A stretch of 64,000 nt of DNA from Ephydatia muelleri (GCA_013339895.1 JABACO010000015.1:1208867-1272866); one strand, 5' to 3'. Positions 1 to 11,464 are shown, counted from the stretch's first letter. Notes: generated by a model not told the origin, from the sequence alone. Made by a program: numbers and translations.

Positions 1-3000
1 GTGGACATATCCACTTGCAGCTTCACATTCATCATTCTGAGGTGATGATGAAGGTTCTTGAGTAGGAGGAGAGTGTGGGCCTTCAGGATGGTCTAGAGGA
101 GGGGTATCCAGAGGACGGGGAGTAGGTGGGTCCAGAGGAGGGGGAGTAGGTGGGTCCAGAGGAGGGGGAGTAGGTGGGTCCAGAGGAGGGGGAGAAGGTG
201 GATCCAGAGGAGGGGGGGAAGGTGGGTCCAGAGGAGGGGGGGAAGGTGGGTCCAGAGGAGGGGGAGAGGATGAGCGTTGAGGAGGAGGTGTTTTTGGTTC
301 TTGAGAAGAAGATGGATGCATTTTGGAAAGAGGAGATGAAGAGGAGGGAGGGGAAGGTGGAGGTCCTTGAGGTGGGGGAAGTGAGGGAAGCTCTAGAAGG
401 GATGAAGGAGGAAGAGATGGAGGAGATGATGATGATCCAAAGGCAAGTGATGGTAACAGTGATCGTGCCTCTTCAGTGTGTACACGAGACAAAGGAGTCA
501 CAGCCGCCTTGTCAAGGCTAACAGCGCTCGTGCTTTTCATGTCTGGCTCGTGACCATGCTGATTAAATAGGATGTTGCTAGAACTTGAAGAGGCACTTAG
601 TTCATCCAGTATTTGATGCAAGGGACCTGTTCTGCTCCTACGGTTAACTGAGCCTGCTGTCTTAGCCACAACCGGTTGCTCCAGGTTATCTACTTTGGGA
701 GACGTTTCTCTAGAAAGAGCACTGTTGTCAGTCGAGGCATTCTCGGAGTGCTCTGTGTCAAGTGCAGTCCACCTCTTGAGGGGTGCTGCGCTGGGGGGGA
801 GTCGTGATGCAGATATGAGCTCTCTTGCCTCAGCCAAAGAGAGCCTTTTAGCAGCGGAAGACCACCTTTGCCTCTGGGAGCCTTCCTTCGAACCCTGCTG
901 CTCCTGCTGTTTCTGCTGCTGTGCTCGACGGAGCACTACAAGGTTCTCACCTGCAGAGGGGGGAGCACTAGTGGGAGGGTGAGCAGCAGCCAGCCTAGAG
1001 TTACTGGTACTGAGATCAGAGACAACGCTGTCCTGGTAAGCTAGAGGAGGTGACAGAGTGAATGAGACTGGGACGTCTGAAAGAGGAAACAAGTCAGAAG
1101 AAGGAGAGGTTGAAAGATGTGGTGGTGGAGAAGATGGCAGTCCTGGAGGAGGAGAGGATGGTAGTTCGGGAGGGAGAGTAGATGGTAGTTTTGGAGGATT
1201 GGAAGATAGAAGTTCTGGAGGAGGGAAAGCTGGTAGTTCTGGAGGAGGGAAAGCTGGTAGTTCTGGAGGAGGGAAAGCTGGTAGTTCTGGAGGAGGGAAA
1301 GCTGGTAGTTCTGGAGGAGGGAAAGCTGGTAGTTCTGGAGGGAAGCTGGTAGTTCTGGAGGAGGGAAAGCTGATAGTTCTGGAGGAGGGAAAGCTGGTAG
1401 TTCTGGAGGAGGGAAAGCTGGTAGTTCTGGAGGAAGGGAGGGTGGTTCCGGAGGGAGAGAAGCTCGTAGCTCTGGAGGAAGAGAAGAGGGTGATTTTGGA
1501 AGAATCAAAGATGAATGTTCCGTAGGAAGAGGATCTTTTGGTTGTTCTGGAGGTGGAGCTGTTTGTGCATGGGGAGGTGGGAGGTCAGAAAGGGGAAGGT
1601 TTGGGTTTGGTGTTCCACGTGGTAGAAATGAGCTCACAGGAGTGTTAGCAGGAGTGAGTAACTCTGCAGGAGTAGATGCCACCTTTGATGGGGATACCCC
1701 TAGCTCCACTTGCTGCAGAACTAGTGGAGCAGGAGAAAGGTTTGAATCCTGAGGTGATAGAGCAGAAGGCAGTGACGACACAGCAAAGAGAGTAGGTGAG
1801 CTCAGTTCAGCAGCAGTTAAAGGTGGAAGGGTCTTAACAGGAGGAGTGGCTGTCTGAGCCTTTTGTAGTCGATTCTCTCTCATGTGGCGCAGTCTCAGTG
1901 ACAGCAAGGAAGAGGAGGAGGAGGATGGAGGAAGAGGTGAGGTAGCTGCATCTACAGAATCTGATTTCTCAGCAGTGTCTGGTTCTCTGCTAAAGCCTTT
2001 GACTTTGGCATCTTTGTTGCCTTCTAGGTTGGAAGAGGGAGACAATGGTGCATCCTGTACTGCCTCCGGTGTCCTGGCAGTTAACTGAGGGGGAGGCTGC
2101 TTGGAAGCAGACGGCGATGGTCCGCGGACGGCGATGGGACTTTCCCTGGTGGGCAGGGCAGCCACCTTTCCCGTCACTCTTTTCTCTCGATTTTCCTGAA
2201 TCTTTTTCATGAAGTTGGACGTTGGAGTAGTGCGGTTGGCTCCGGACACAGCTGATCCCTTTCCTGCTTGGACGCTGTCGGCGGAATTGTTACGTCCCGG
2301 TGTTGCTACCGCAAAGGACGGGGCGGTGGACGGAGACTCGCGAGAAGAGCTAATGGAGAAAAAGCTGGGCCTGCGGAGAGACCCTGGGGTTAGCACGGAC
2401 GATGTTTCCGCGGGCGTTGTCGCCAGCTGCGCAGAGATCGCAGAGGGAATCGGCGTGCTGTGGCGTTGCGGCAACGAGTCCGCGGGAGGCTGAGACAAGA
2501 GAAACGATGACGATGACGCCGCGGTGGTATCCAAAGTACCGTCGGTCTCGTCCGTCGACGCTGGAGGTGGGAGGTCGGACGGCGGTGGGGGAGGAGGGGT
2601 AGAGGGCGATGCAGGAACAAGCGAGCTATTGTCCACTTCCAGCGAGGGAGGGAGCTCCTGCTGCATTCTGGTGGGGGATTTTGTGGGCGAACCGATACTT
2701 AAATCCGTTCCTGACGACCTAAGTAGGGCTCGAGAAGGAGGCCTGACAAGCGCTCTTTTTGGCCTGCCATGTGTAGGATGGACTAGTTTGGGTCCCTTTG
2801 GCGGCTCTGATTCTGCTTTGGATTCGATCTCCTGTCGTTTCGGAGGAGGTGCCGTTGGGTCGTCGGGCGACTGCGGTTGAGGTGATAGCAGCGCGCTTAC
2901 CATCTTCTGCAACGAGCGAAATTTTTCTCGGTTGAATTCTGCCGTTGTCTGCTCTCCGTCGAGATCATGGTTCGCAAACGGCGGTGGAGATGCTGGCAGA

Positions 3001-3035
3001 GGGGGAGGACCTTCTACCTCCATTAGCGCTGCCAT
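1..3035 (-). CDS. Large proline-rich disordered protein, 5' part, with internal frameshift; continues past window start
   Basis: I do not recognise this gene. The Met at 3035 opens a reading frame rich in Pro, Ser and Thr. It has a short ordered-looking N-terminus (FNREKFRSLQKMVSALLS, about residues 35-52) and two basic segments resembling short helices (FMKKIQENREKR; LRLRHMRENRLQK). A 24-bp coding minisatellite at about 1205-1440 gives PPELPAFP-type units. One unit near 1342-1361 is 20 bp instead of 24, which shifts the frame. Read in the -1 frame below that point, the strand stays open all the way to position 1 and ends in PPLDPPSP repeats at about 105-275. The coding region is therefore at least about 1,010 codons with one break. 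In the unshifted frame a stop follows at 1041. The break could be an assembly error in the repeat, a real allele, or a short natural C-terminus. It is head-to-head with TEDC1. Confidence 0.6.
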
Positions 3036-3094
3036 GGTGACTGTACTACATCACGTGCTTGCTACTGAATTAATTGATTAATGACTCGGGCGGC
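3036..3094. promoter_or_regulatory. Bidirectional promoter between proline-rich gene and TEDC1
   Basis: Only 59 bp separate the two divergent start codons (3035 on minus, 3095 on plus). The spacer contains a palindromic E-box CACGTG at 3052-3057. No TATA box is obvious. A shared, short, TATA-less divergent promoter is inferred from the arrangement. Confidence 0.55.
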
Positions 3095-4402
3095 ATGTCT
3101 TCAGAACAGGCAAGCATTCGTGAGGCTATCCAACTGTTGTCACAACTATTTACTAGCTGTGGATGTCCAAAGTTCCCATCGGAGATTTTTCGAAGGGCTA
3201 AGTTCAGTCAGCCGTCCGTTACTAGAGAGCTATGGCAGCTACTATCACACGCCGTTCGTGTTAGTAACGCCATGGACAAAGGACATGCACCGGCGGTACC
3301 ATTTGCTAGTATTTCCGATAGCAATTTACCGCACGTAGCTCTGCAAGTAAGAGGGTACCTCCTAGTTTCTTTAGGTTACACAAGGACTGCATTTTTCTCA
3401 GTCGACCATAGCGAGATTAATTCAAGGGAGCTGTTGCTCGCTTTTGGTTGGTTACTTAATCAATCTAAATTGCTCTTAAGGCTCAAGACGTATCACGCCA
3501 CAGCTATTGTCACGTTGAAATTGCCTTTCTCCGCGGCTGGAAGGAAGTCACGTGAGAGTGTTGAACAGGACTGCGAACGTTTTCAGAAGCAATTGGAAGC
3601 ACTAGTGGACTCAATTCAGTCGTCCTCTGATACAAGAGCCGCTAAAAATGCCCTCCAAATGTTTGTTTGGGTTAGAGGAAAGCTGTTGGCCCAATGGAAG
3701 GCATCTGCTCTTGCGCAACTTGCATACCAAAAATTGGCTACTTCAATTCACAAGTCAACTCAGGCAGCACGTGGCGGAGAAACGCTTTTCCACCTATCTG
3801 TCCACGAAGTGTTTCTTCTAAAACACCCAAAACACATGTCAGTATATCTTGCTGAAACTGAAAAGCATTTGAATGTGCTGGAGAGACTAATTGTCTGGGA
3901 ACTCCAGCATGAAACCGTTTTCTGGCAATGGATGCAAAGTGTTCTTGACCAGGAGAGTAAGGAGATAAGTGTTAATGGAAGTGAGAAGCAAGAACTAGCG
4001 CACAACATAGAAGAGCTGAAAGCACAAGTCAATCAGTTAGAGTGTGAAGTAAAAGTTCTATTGAACGAGAAGGGTTCTTCTTCCCAGCACAAAACAACAA
4101 AATGTTCAGAACTGACTGTTGACAGTGGAATGCAATGGCCGATACCACCAGTTAAACATATCTGTTCGGGTGGAGGCAACAAGAGCAAGTCACTTGAACC
4201 CTTACTTGAGGAGCTGGAAACCTTGTCTCTGTTTGACCAAGCACGATTTGTGCCTAGGCAGTCACCAGCAGCAAAACACCAGCAAACTGAAGTGAATATA
4301 ACAGATTCCTCAACATCCACTGCTGCTACAGATGATGACCTTATTGTAAGTGAGGAGGCCATTTATAAGCTGAAGGTAGAACTGTGTGAGCATCTACATT
4401 AA
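3095..4402 (+). CDS. TEDC1: TEDC1-like tubulin epsilon/delta complex protein
   Basis: Intronless 435-residue protein. A possible upstream in-frame TTG at 3074 is ignored because the first ATG is at 3095. The central segment (about residues 85-150), with VRGYLLVSLGY followed by SRELLLAFGWLL and LLLRL, matches my recollection of the TEDC1/C14orf80 family core. A coiled coil follows at about residues 295-325 (EELKAQVNQLECEVKVLL), and the C-terminus is low-complexity. In the known family the protein works with TEDC2, delta- and epsilon-tubulin to stabilise triplet centriolar microtubules. Its 3' end is tail-to-tail with BUD23, whose stop is 105 bp downstream. The family call is from sequence memory and the gene is intact. 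Confidence 0.65.
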   Translation: MSSEQASIREAIQLLSQLFTSCGCPKFPSEIFRRAKFSQPSVTRELWQLLSHAVRVSNAMDKGHAPAVPFASISDSNLPHVALQVRGYLLVSLGYTRTAFFSVDHSEINSRELLLAFGWLLNQSKLLLRLKTYHATAIVTLKLPFSAAGRKSRESVEQDCERFQKQLEALVDSIQSSSDTRAAKNALQMFVWVRGKLLAQWKASALAQLAYQKLATSIHKSTQAARGGETLFHLSVHEVFLLKHPKHMSVYLAETEKHLNVLERLIVWELQHETVFWQWMQSVLDQESKEISVNGSEKQELAHNIEELKAQVNQLECEVKVLLNEKGSSSQHKTTKCSELTVDSGMQWPIPPVKHICSGGGNKSKSLEPLLEELETLSLFDQARFVPRQSPAAKHQQTEVNITDSSTSTAATDDDLIVSEEAIYKLKVELCEHLH

Positions 4403-4483
4403 ATGGACGACTACTACCTTTTAAATATATACCATCAAATGTTCTTTTTTCAAGTTTTTCTTTTTTTAATGCACCATTCCGAC

Positions 4484-4489
4484 TTTATT
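4484..4489 (-). terminator. BUD23 polyadenylation signal
   Basis: AATAAA on the minus strand, about 20 bp beyond the BUD23 stop codon (4508-4510). It lies in the 105-bp interval between the convergent ends of TEDC1 and BUD23. Confidence 0.6.
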
Positions 4490-4507
4490 ACAACACAGGA
4501 ATTGTTT

Positions 4508-5991
4508 CTAAAATGCATGTCTTCTCTTTCGACCAGTGTACTTTGAATCTGGTCTTACGTCGCTGTATTCAAAGGATGTGCCACTTGGGTCAAATTTGGA
4601 TGGGCAAAGAGAACACACTCACTCTTTTCCTTGCATTCTTCTTCGCTCCTTCTTAGCAAGGATCCATTCCCTACTCTTCAAGGGAACTCTATTCTTTCCT
4701 TTCTTTCTCTGCTCACGTCTTCACCAAAAAACCATTATCTTCACCACACTACATGCACCTGTCACTCACTTGGCCTCAGTAAACAATGCTGAACCTTCCA
4801 TAGCAGGCTCGTCTGCACCCAGACCCTGCATATATTAGATAGAAGCAGCATCATAATGTCATCAATCTTACCTGGGGTAGCTGTGTAGGGGCACCACCAG
4901 TGAACAGACACAGGAACATCCTTGGAACAAATGCATTGCATATACACAAGTCAAGCTGTTTGCTCACATACCAATAAAAAATTAAAACATCTAACACCTC
5001 ACTTTTTGGCTTTTGTACTGTTGGGATAGTCCACCACCACTCCTCCAAAGAACCCTGACCTCATAGCCTGATGAGTTATCAGCTCCATCTACACACACAA
5101 GATCACCAAAATCGTCACTGGGTTGAGAGAAACATCCCACTATACCTGTGCTGGGTTCTCAGGGTAGAACTGGAACACAGCCCTAGCTCCTCTGGCCTAC
5201 GTGTACAAACGAGTGGGTGTGGTGTTGGGAGGGCAACCATAACACGGCACTTACCCCCCTTCCCTCCTCTCTCAAAAACTAATTAGAACTAACCATGCAT
5301 GCGTACAGGAAAGCAAATAAGTGGTACAGCCATTTAATTAGCACTAACCATGCATGCATACAGGGAAGTGAAGAAGTGGTTAATTAGCACTAACCATGCA
5401 TGCGTACAGGGAAGTGAATAATTAGCACTAACCATGCATGCGTACAGGGAAGTGAAGAAGTGGTACAGCCTCTTGGCAGGCTGATGAGTCTTCTTGTCGG
5501 CATTACAGAGCCACTGCAAGGCTGATATACTGATCACCCCATCAAAGGTCCCTGGACGAAAGCCCAGTCCATCACCCATGTCCCACAGGAAAAGGTCCCC
5601 AGACACCTCCCTTTCCTTCGCCACAGCTATGAACACAACCATCAACACCAAAAAAAAAAAACACATCACCTTGTCCATCACTCTTAAATAAGGAGCAACA
5701 GATCAACCTACATAGCATGTGTGCACTTATGTCCATGCCAACCCAGACGTGACCTGCCTCACTCAGAGCTTCACCACTGAGCCCCGAACCACACCTGATT
5801 TGGTGTCAAGAACAAAGTCTCAAACGGTCCACACGCCCCCCCTTTTCCAGAAGGATGGGGGGAATTACAAGCAGTGGTTACCCAACATCCAGGATGTACG
5901 AGGTCTGACCCTCCGGGAGAGCTAGCAACTCGAGAGCTCTTTCAGCCATTTGCATCTGAATCTGCATCATCCTGGAACTGTTTGCAGCCAT
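4508..5991 (-). CDS. BUD23: 18S rRNA (guanine-N7) methyltransferase BUD23
   Basis: Nine exons on minus: 5991-5882, 5794-5712, 5626-5433, 5196-5146, 5088-5003, 4920-4872, 4825-4770, 4706-4623, 4562-4508. All have GT-AG borders and the sum is 768 nt, giving 255 residues. The SAM-binding stretch is LDVGCGSGLSG. The family blocks [26 protein letters not shown] and [13 protein letters not shown] are present, and the basic tail [13 protein letters not shown] is the BUD23 C-terminus. The enzyme methylates G1639-equivalent of 18S rRNA with TRMT112 during 40S maturation. The protein starts at MAANSSRMM and lacks about 30 residues found before the equivalent NSRM in human BUD23. No upstream exon with that segment was found before MFS copy A. 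Confidence 0.92.
5285..5480 (-). repeat. Tandem copies of a BUD23 exon end plus splice donor
   Basis: A segment of about 40-50 bp containing the last bases of BUD23 exon 3 and its GTTAGT donor (plus-strand core ACTAACCATGCATGCGTACA) recurs near 5288, 5345, 5390 and 5427. The last copy is the real exon end. The others lie in the following intron as decoy donors. Confidence 0.8.
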
Positions 5992-6149
5992 TAGAGGAAC
6001 ATTGGCAGTGTCTCATAATACATGACCATGTACAAGAATAAAATACACTCACAACATGCTTTAAAACGAAGAAAAAGGTCTACTGAGTGATACATATGTA
6101 CAGGGAGGAAAAGACAGGACATGCTGCACATGAGCACTACGTTTGTCCC

Positions 6150-7695
6150 TCAACGGGTTAGAATGTATCGCTTGTTCCGAAAAAACATCATCAGCACAAA
6201 AGCTAGCCCACTGAAGACGGAGGCCACGAAGAAGAAAGTAGGCCAGTCCACCTGTGCTGGCAGACAAGACAGACGAGACCACACCTACCACTAACTGTGC
6301 ACTGAAGAAGAGGCCATAGTTGACACCAAAGTATTTTGGCCCATAAGATCGAGCCACTCCAGTAGCAAAGAGCACAAAGATTCCCCCTACACAGAAGAAG
6401 ACAGCACACACCCATATGAAGAAAATGGCTTTTACACCCAGAGTGATGGTGTAGAATGTCAAAGCCAACACTGTTGTAACCGCACACAGGCAGACAATCG
6501 CCAGTTTGAATGTGAAGAAATCTGCAGCAAATCCCCAAAACAGGCGGCCAGCAAAATTGAAGATAGACGCAACTGAGCCAGTTGTCGCAAAGAAGAGATC
6601 GTCGTTGATGACAGTTTGTCCAAACATCTTGTACATCGTAATGATGCAAGTCAATCCAATTAAATTCAGCACAAAGACCATCCACAGGTGGTAGAAGTTG
6701 AGGGTCTTAAGCATTTTGAGTGGTGTAACACTGCTGATAATGTTCGTCGTCCAGCCACTGGTCTCTTCGTCCTCTGCACGCTCCGGTAGCATTTCCAACT
6801 CCACTCCCTCCTCCTCGGCTGCTCTGGGACTGGCAACAGCAACCCCAGGGTTGGGTGCAAAAGCCACACCCACTTCAACAGACAAGACACTGCTCTCTGG
6901 ATTAATGTAGCTCGACGTGTCTGTTGCTACGGACGATGCACCTGCACTGCTGGTGGAACCGTGGTGACCTCTTGCATTGTCCGAGCGAGGTCGTCGCTTA
7001 GGACGAGTGGGGTTTGTAAGGAGAACACATCCGATGAGCTGCATAGTCATGTAGACACCTCCGAATATCAGGAACGAGTACGGGACCCTTCCAAGGACCC
7101 CCGCGTCGATAAACACGCTGTCCCCCTCGGCAGTGAGTACCGTCTCCCTGTTGGCCGGGTTGACGTACCGCGTCTGGCGAGGTCGAACAGCAGTCCTCCG
7201 AGTCCCACCCCGGACACGACGACCCCGTTGGCCACGCCCTTCCACTTGGGCAACCACCTCAAGGCGCACACTATGGGGGCAATGTAAGCGATGCCGGACC
7301 CCACTCCGAACATGATTCCGTAAGTGAACAGCAGCAGCCAGAAGGAAACCTTAATGGCCACGGCCGACAGCATCACTCCGGCCGACATGACGACGCTCCC
7401 GAGCAGCGCCGTGTAGCGTGGGCCTATTTTCAACTCCAGCAGGCCGCCCGCGAACATGCTCGCGCCTTGCCCCATCACGGATGCCCCATAGAGCCAAGCC
7501 GTCGTCCCGCCGTCCAGGTTACGCGGGTGGGAGTAGTTGTGCACGTAGGAGATGACGTAGGTCGAGATGTTCCCGTGCGTGTAACAGGGTACCCAGGCTA
7601 AAATGGATGATGAACCCTCCGAGGAGAGCTGCGAGACCCCGGGGCGGGGGCAACCACGATGGTCTTTTGTAAGGTCGTGTACAGCAAGCGGACAT
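6150..7695 (-). pseudogene. MFS transporter copy A (OFA-type), three frameshifts
   Basis: Twelve-helix major facilitator related to copies B, C and D. The start is the Met at 7695 (MSACCTRPYK) and the stop TGA is at 6150-6152. Family landmarks are PSWLPPPRGL, GGFIIHFSLGT, motif A as GGLLELKIGPR, WLPKWKG, VPYSFLIFGGVYM, a hydrophilic central loop, and the second-half motif FWGFAADFFTFK. Continuous homology to copy C needs three single-base changes: one extra base near 7588, one missing near 7162 and one extra near 6265. After the last, the true end reads FFRNKRYILTR. No intron borders lie at these points. The substrate is unknown; the OFA family includes oxalate/formate and monocarboxylate carriers. 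It is either a pseudogene or a gene with sequence errors. Confidence 0.75.
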
Positions 7696-8365
7696 CCTCT
7701 CTAGCAGTATCAGCGGGTGGAGATACACAGACTTACAACCGGCGTGCCGTTTCAAGCTGCACATATAAAAATGAGAGAGGTTTCCAAAGTCACGGTGATT
7801 TCCGGATAAGCTTGAAAACCGTTCGCCAATCTAAATAATGTAGCCTTTTCCTTTCCACCTCGTTTTCCCCTTCCCCAAAACTTGTGTACCAGCGAACAAA
7901 CAGGGTAACTAAGTATTCACTCAAGTACAAGCCTTCGATGAAACACGTGTTCAGAAAAATAGTAGCAATTAAAAACTTACTTTTGAGTGTACTTTCTCGC
8001 TTCGCTCTCGCTGTAAAACTTTGGGGGAATAAGTAGGTGTAGCACCGCTGAGTTACAGGCCACCGACACTCACCAGCTCGGGAGGGGCTTGGTGCTCAGG
8101 TCTTGACGCCATAAATGACACTACACAATAATCACGATAAAATGTTATTAATGACTTCACATTACGTCATAGCGTATTTATCACTTCACTGGTACGTCAT
8201 ATAGCGTTTTTTTTTTTAACGCGCTGGACCAATAAACTCTTGAATTTGCCGCATACAAAAATGTATAGCTTGATATGTGCTGGACGTAATGCAGTGAACA
8301 AAGCAAACATTGTGTCAATTTACAATTTGCGGAGTGTATGTACTAACAAATTGAACACCCAAACT
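7696..8365. other. MFS A-B spacer with empty-site relative of the transposon insertion
   Basis: No gene is seen. Positions about 8052-8145 resemble the sequences flanking the 11465-14069 transposon (GAGTTACAG..CACTCACCAGCTCG..CTTGACGCYATAAA, then CAATAATCACGA) with no insertion between the two halves. The spacer is therefore an older duplicate of the B-C spacer. Confidence 0.6.
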
Positions 8366-9815
8366 CTACTCCCTCTCTGGGCGGTAGAGGAAAGGCAAAT
8401 ACCTCTTGTGGCGGTACAGAAGTGCAGTCACAAATGCCGCCAGGCAAAAGCCCGAAACAAGGAAGAAGTAGCCAAACCAGTCCAGGTAATCAAACAGGTA
8501 CGTGGAGATCACTGCACTCACAGCAGTGGACAGACTGTTGGCAGTGAACAAGATGCCATAGTTCGTGCCAAAGTGCTTCGACCCAAATGATCGAGCCGCT
8601 GCCGTTGGAAAGAGGGAGAAAATGCCGCCAACACAGAAGAACAGCACACACACCCAAACAGTGAACATGACCCTCCCCACCATGATGGTCGCGTAGAAGG
8701 TAAGCACAAACGTTGTCATGACAGCTATCAGGCACACCAACCCCACCTTGTAGGTGAACTTGTCAGCAAAGACACCCCAAAATATCCTCCCAGCAGAATT
8801 GAAGATTGCGCTCACAGAGCCCACTGCAGCCAAGAAGTGGTCGTCCTTTATGAATACCTGTCCAAATAACTTGTACTTGGTTGCTGTGGTGAATACTGCT
8901 GACGCAATCAGGAAGAAAAGAAGCCACAGGTGGTAGAAGCCAAAAGTTCTAAGCATCTGCAGTGGAGTGAGACTGGTGATCCTGTTCTGAGTCCAGGATA
9001 TAAAGCTGGCTGTACTCTCTTCTATGGCCGTCAAATGGGTCCCCAGGAGAACTTCTGAATTCACACTCGCAATTTCGTCCATGTCGGTCCCTCCCATGAG
9101 GGGCAGAGGCTATCCGATCTTCATTGACCATGTGGGGGTCACTTTCAGGCATGGTGGCGGGAGGATTGGTGAGGAGGAGGGACCCCAAAACCTGCATGGC
9201 CATGTAAACTCCACCAAATATCAGAAACGAGTACGGGACTTTGGAAAGAACGTCCGGGTGTTCAAAGTAGCCACTGTCGGAGAGTGGATGGTTGAGAGGG
9301 TTAATGTATAGCGTCTGCGTGTACGTGAATAGCACCGCTCCCAGCCCAAAACCAGAGACGACAAAGCCACTGGCAAAACCTTTCCACTTGGGAAGCCAGC
9401 GGACGGCACAGGCCACAGGGCCAATGTAACCGATCCCCAAACCCAGTCCAAACATGACTCCATAAGTGAAGACAAGCATCCAGAAGGAGAGCTTTATGGC
9501 AAAGAAGGATAGCATCACTCCCCCACTCATGATCAGGCTACCAGCCATGGTGGCAAGGCGGGGCCCAATCTTGTGGTCCAGCCAACCCCCGAGGAACATG
9601 GAGACCCCCTGGAAGACAACGGCAGAGGCGTACACCAAGGAAGTGGTCCCGATCTGGAGGTCATGAGGGCTGGACTGGTTCCGGATGTAGGACGTGATGT
9701 AAGGAGAGAGGTTGCCATAGGTGTAGATGGTGCCCAGACTAAAGTGGATGATGAACCCCCCGAGGAGAACAAGGAGGGCACGTGGGGGGGGCAACCAAGA
9801 GGGCCAACGTCTCAT
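8366..9815 (-). pseudogene. MFS transporter copy B (OFA-type), one frameshift
   Basis: Nearly identical to copy C over its whole length and about 200 bp upstream, so it is a recent duplicate. It starts MRRWPSWLPPP at 9815 and has motif A GGWLDHKIGPR, WLPKWKGFASG, VPYSFLIFGGVYMAMQ and the second-half motif WGVFADKFTYKVG. The central loop carries one extra base in a G/C run near 9089-9093 relative to copy C. This moves the second half (from about ASVNSEVLLGTH) into another frame that stays open to the stop at 8366. Expected full length is about 480 residues, 12 TM helices, intronless. One homopolymer slip could be an assembly error or a true null allele. Confidence 0.78.
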
Positions 9816-11464
9816 TGTTCATATGCTGCTGTCGTTGCGAGGTGTTCGCGAGCGTAGAAGGGTTATTTATATTGGTAGGTTTGTACTGATGCCTTCTTTT
9901 TAACGCCTCTCCTTCTGAAGACCCCTTCGAGTGGGAGCGTATGTAATGCGTTACGTACAGGATGTATTTGCTGGGTTTGGGGGGGGGGGGGGGGGGGGAG
10001 GGAGGGAGAGAGTAAAATAAATGTTATCGTAAGTCGTTGACAACACACTTTAGTTAAAACGGAACAAGGGTTCCCACTACACAAAGCAAGCCCATCCAAC
10101 GCTTTGGCTGTATCCCGACCAAGTAACACGCATGTGGCCATCATGCCACCGTACAATGAACTGCCAACAAAGCCGACACTTACACTCAACTAGCGTTCTT
10201 GCCGAAGAGGTATAAATATACAATTATCCGTACAGCTTCCATTTTAAAAATAATACATCAATGTCATGTGATGTTGCGCAACCTATGGCGTAACTTACGG
10301 TGCCTACGTCACCTTTGTTTCGATAGTTTGTATTTTTTTAAGTCCATAGTTCTACCAGATATTCTGGTTCTACTTAATTTAACCCGTAGTGCAGAGGCAA
10401 TAATGGCACGTACAATGCCTAGTTGGGCGTGGCCAGACCTTAGTAAGGTCAAGCCACGCCCAACTAGCATTTTAAAGTTTCCACAGAGAGGGGTTGGGTG
10501 GCGGATAGAAATTATGCGTGTTTCAATGATTTTGTACCTGAAAGGAACATTTTCGAGAGCTTGCTTGCGGGGTGGAGATGCTGAATACCTTTAGAAAAAC
10601 TATTAATCAGCGTTTTGTAAATTTTTATCTCAGTAGCAAAAGTCTCAATTGCCCCTTACTTGATAGTGCGTTGGTAGCGGGCGAACAAATAAGAACGTGT
10701 TTTGAAGTCAGAAAATGCTTGCCTTGAATACTAAGTAGTGGTGTGGCATACATTCCTTCGCCCCCTCCCCCTGTGTAAAATAGTTGGGTTTAAATTAAAC
10801 TTTAACATACGCGTGGTTCAAGGCTAGTTTGCCGGTTATATACTGTAACCATTTGGATTGGAATCTAAGATTATTCTGGCCAATGTTATATTTCGAACAT
10901 TGCGGCCCTAAATTGCTTACGTGCTTTGAACCTGCATCCCCTTCTGATACCAAGATCGAATGGCAGGAACGAATAAATCGACATACCTGAACTAACCGAC
11001 TTCATTTCCGCGTGAAGGAACATGCGATCAGCTACGCACAATACCGCATACTAAAGACAAAGGACTAATGCAGCATTGAATTTAATTATACCGTGTATAC
11101 ATATGCAATTCTCATTTGAGTACCCTCGACCGGGCCCACAATAAAAGCAGGATTGTCTTTGTAGCCCTTCTTAGTAGCGATACCAATCGTACACTTCACT
11201 CACGATTAGCCATGCAGATGAATCATTAGACGAGACATTTTCAGGAATCCGAGATAATATAATTATCTCTACAAAAAAAGTTCTCAACATTTTCGCGCAT
11301 GCGCACGATTGAACAGATGCAAGCGCTTTTGTGGAAGCGCATAAATTTGTTACCCGAATAAATAGCCATTTTTTAATTGAAGGGAGATGAGTTACAGACA
11401 ACCGACACTCACCAGCTCGAGAGGGGGGCTCACTGCTCAGGTACGACTTGACGCTATAAAATGA
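9816..11464. other. Spacer upstream of MFS B, duplicated upstream of MFS C
   Basis: No protein gene is supported. A 20-bp G run lies at about 9978-9998. Segments recur in the same order upstream of copy C: TGTATCCCGACCAAGTAACA at about 10108 and 16749, the CACCTTTGTxTCGATAGTT block at about 10309 and 17257, ATTATGCGTGTTTCAAT at about 10512 and 17859, and GCAGCATTGAATTTAATTA near 11069 and 18309. The duplicated unit is thus a transporter plus roughly 1.5 kb of upstream DNA. The block next to 11464 is the transposon's insertion site. Confidence 0.6.
10419..10467. repeat. 49-nt near-perfect palindrome
   Basis: CTAGTTGGGCGTGGC is matched by GCCACGCCCAACTAG, and the loop itself contains GACCTTA-G-TAAGGTC. 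Nearly the whole 49 nt can form one hairpin. It may be a remnant of a small foldback element; no function is assigned. Confidence 0.8.

Noticed and set aside
1058..1525. Gly/Ser-rich plus-strand frame
   Set aside because: It is antisense to the proline-rich coding exon and mirrors its 24-bp repeat.
6150..7695. Explaining MFS A frame changes by small introns
   Set aside because: The frame changes are single-base differences from the aligned paralogues with no GT-AG borders at those points.
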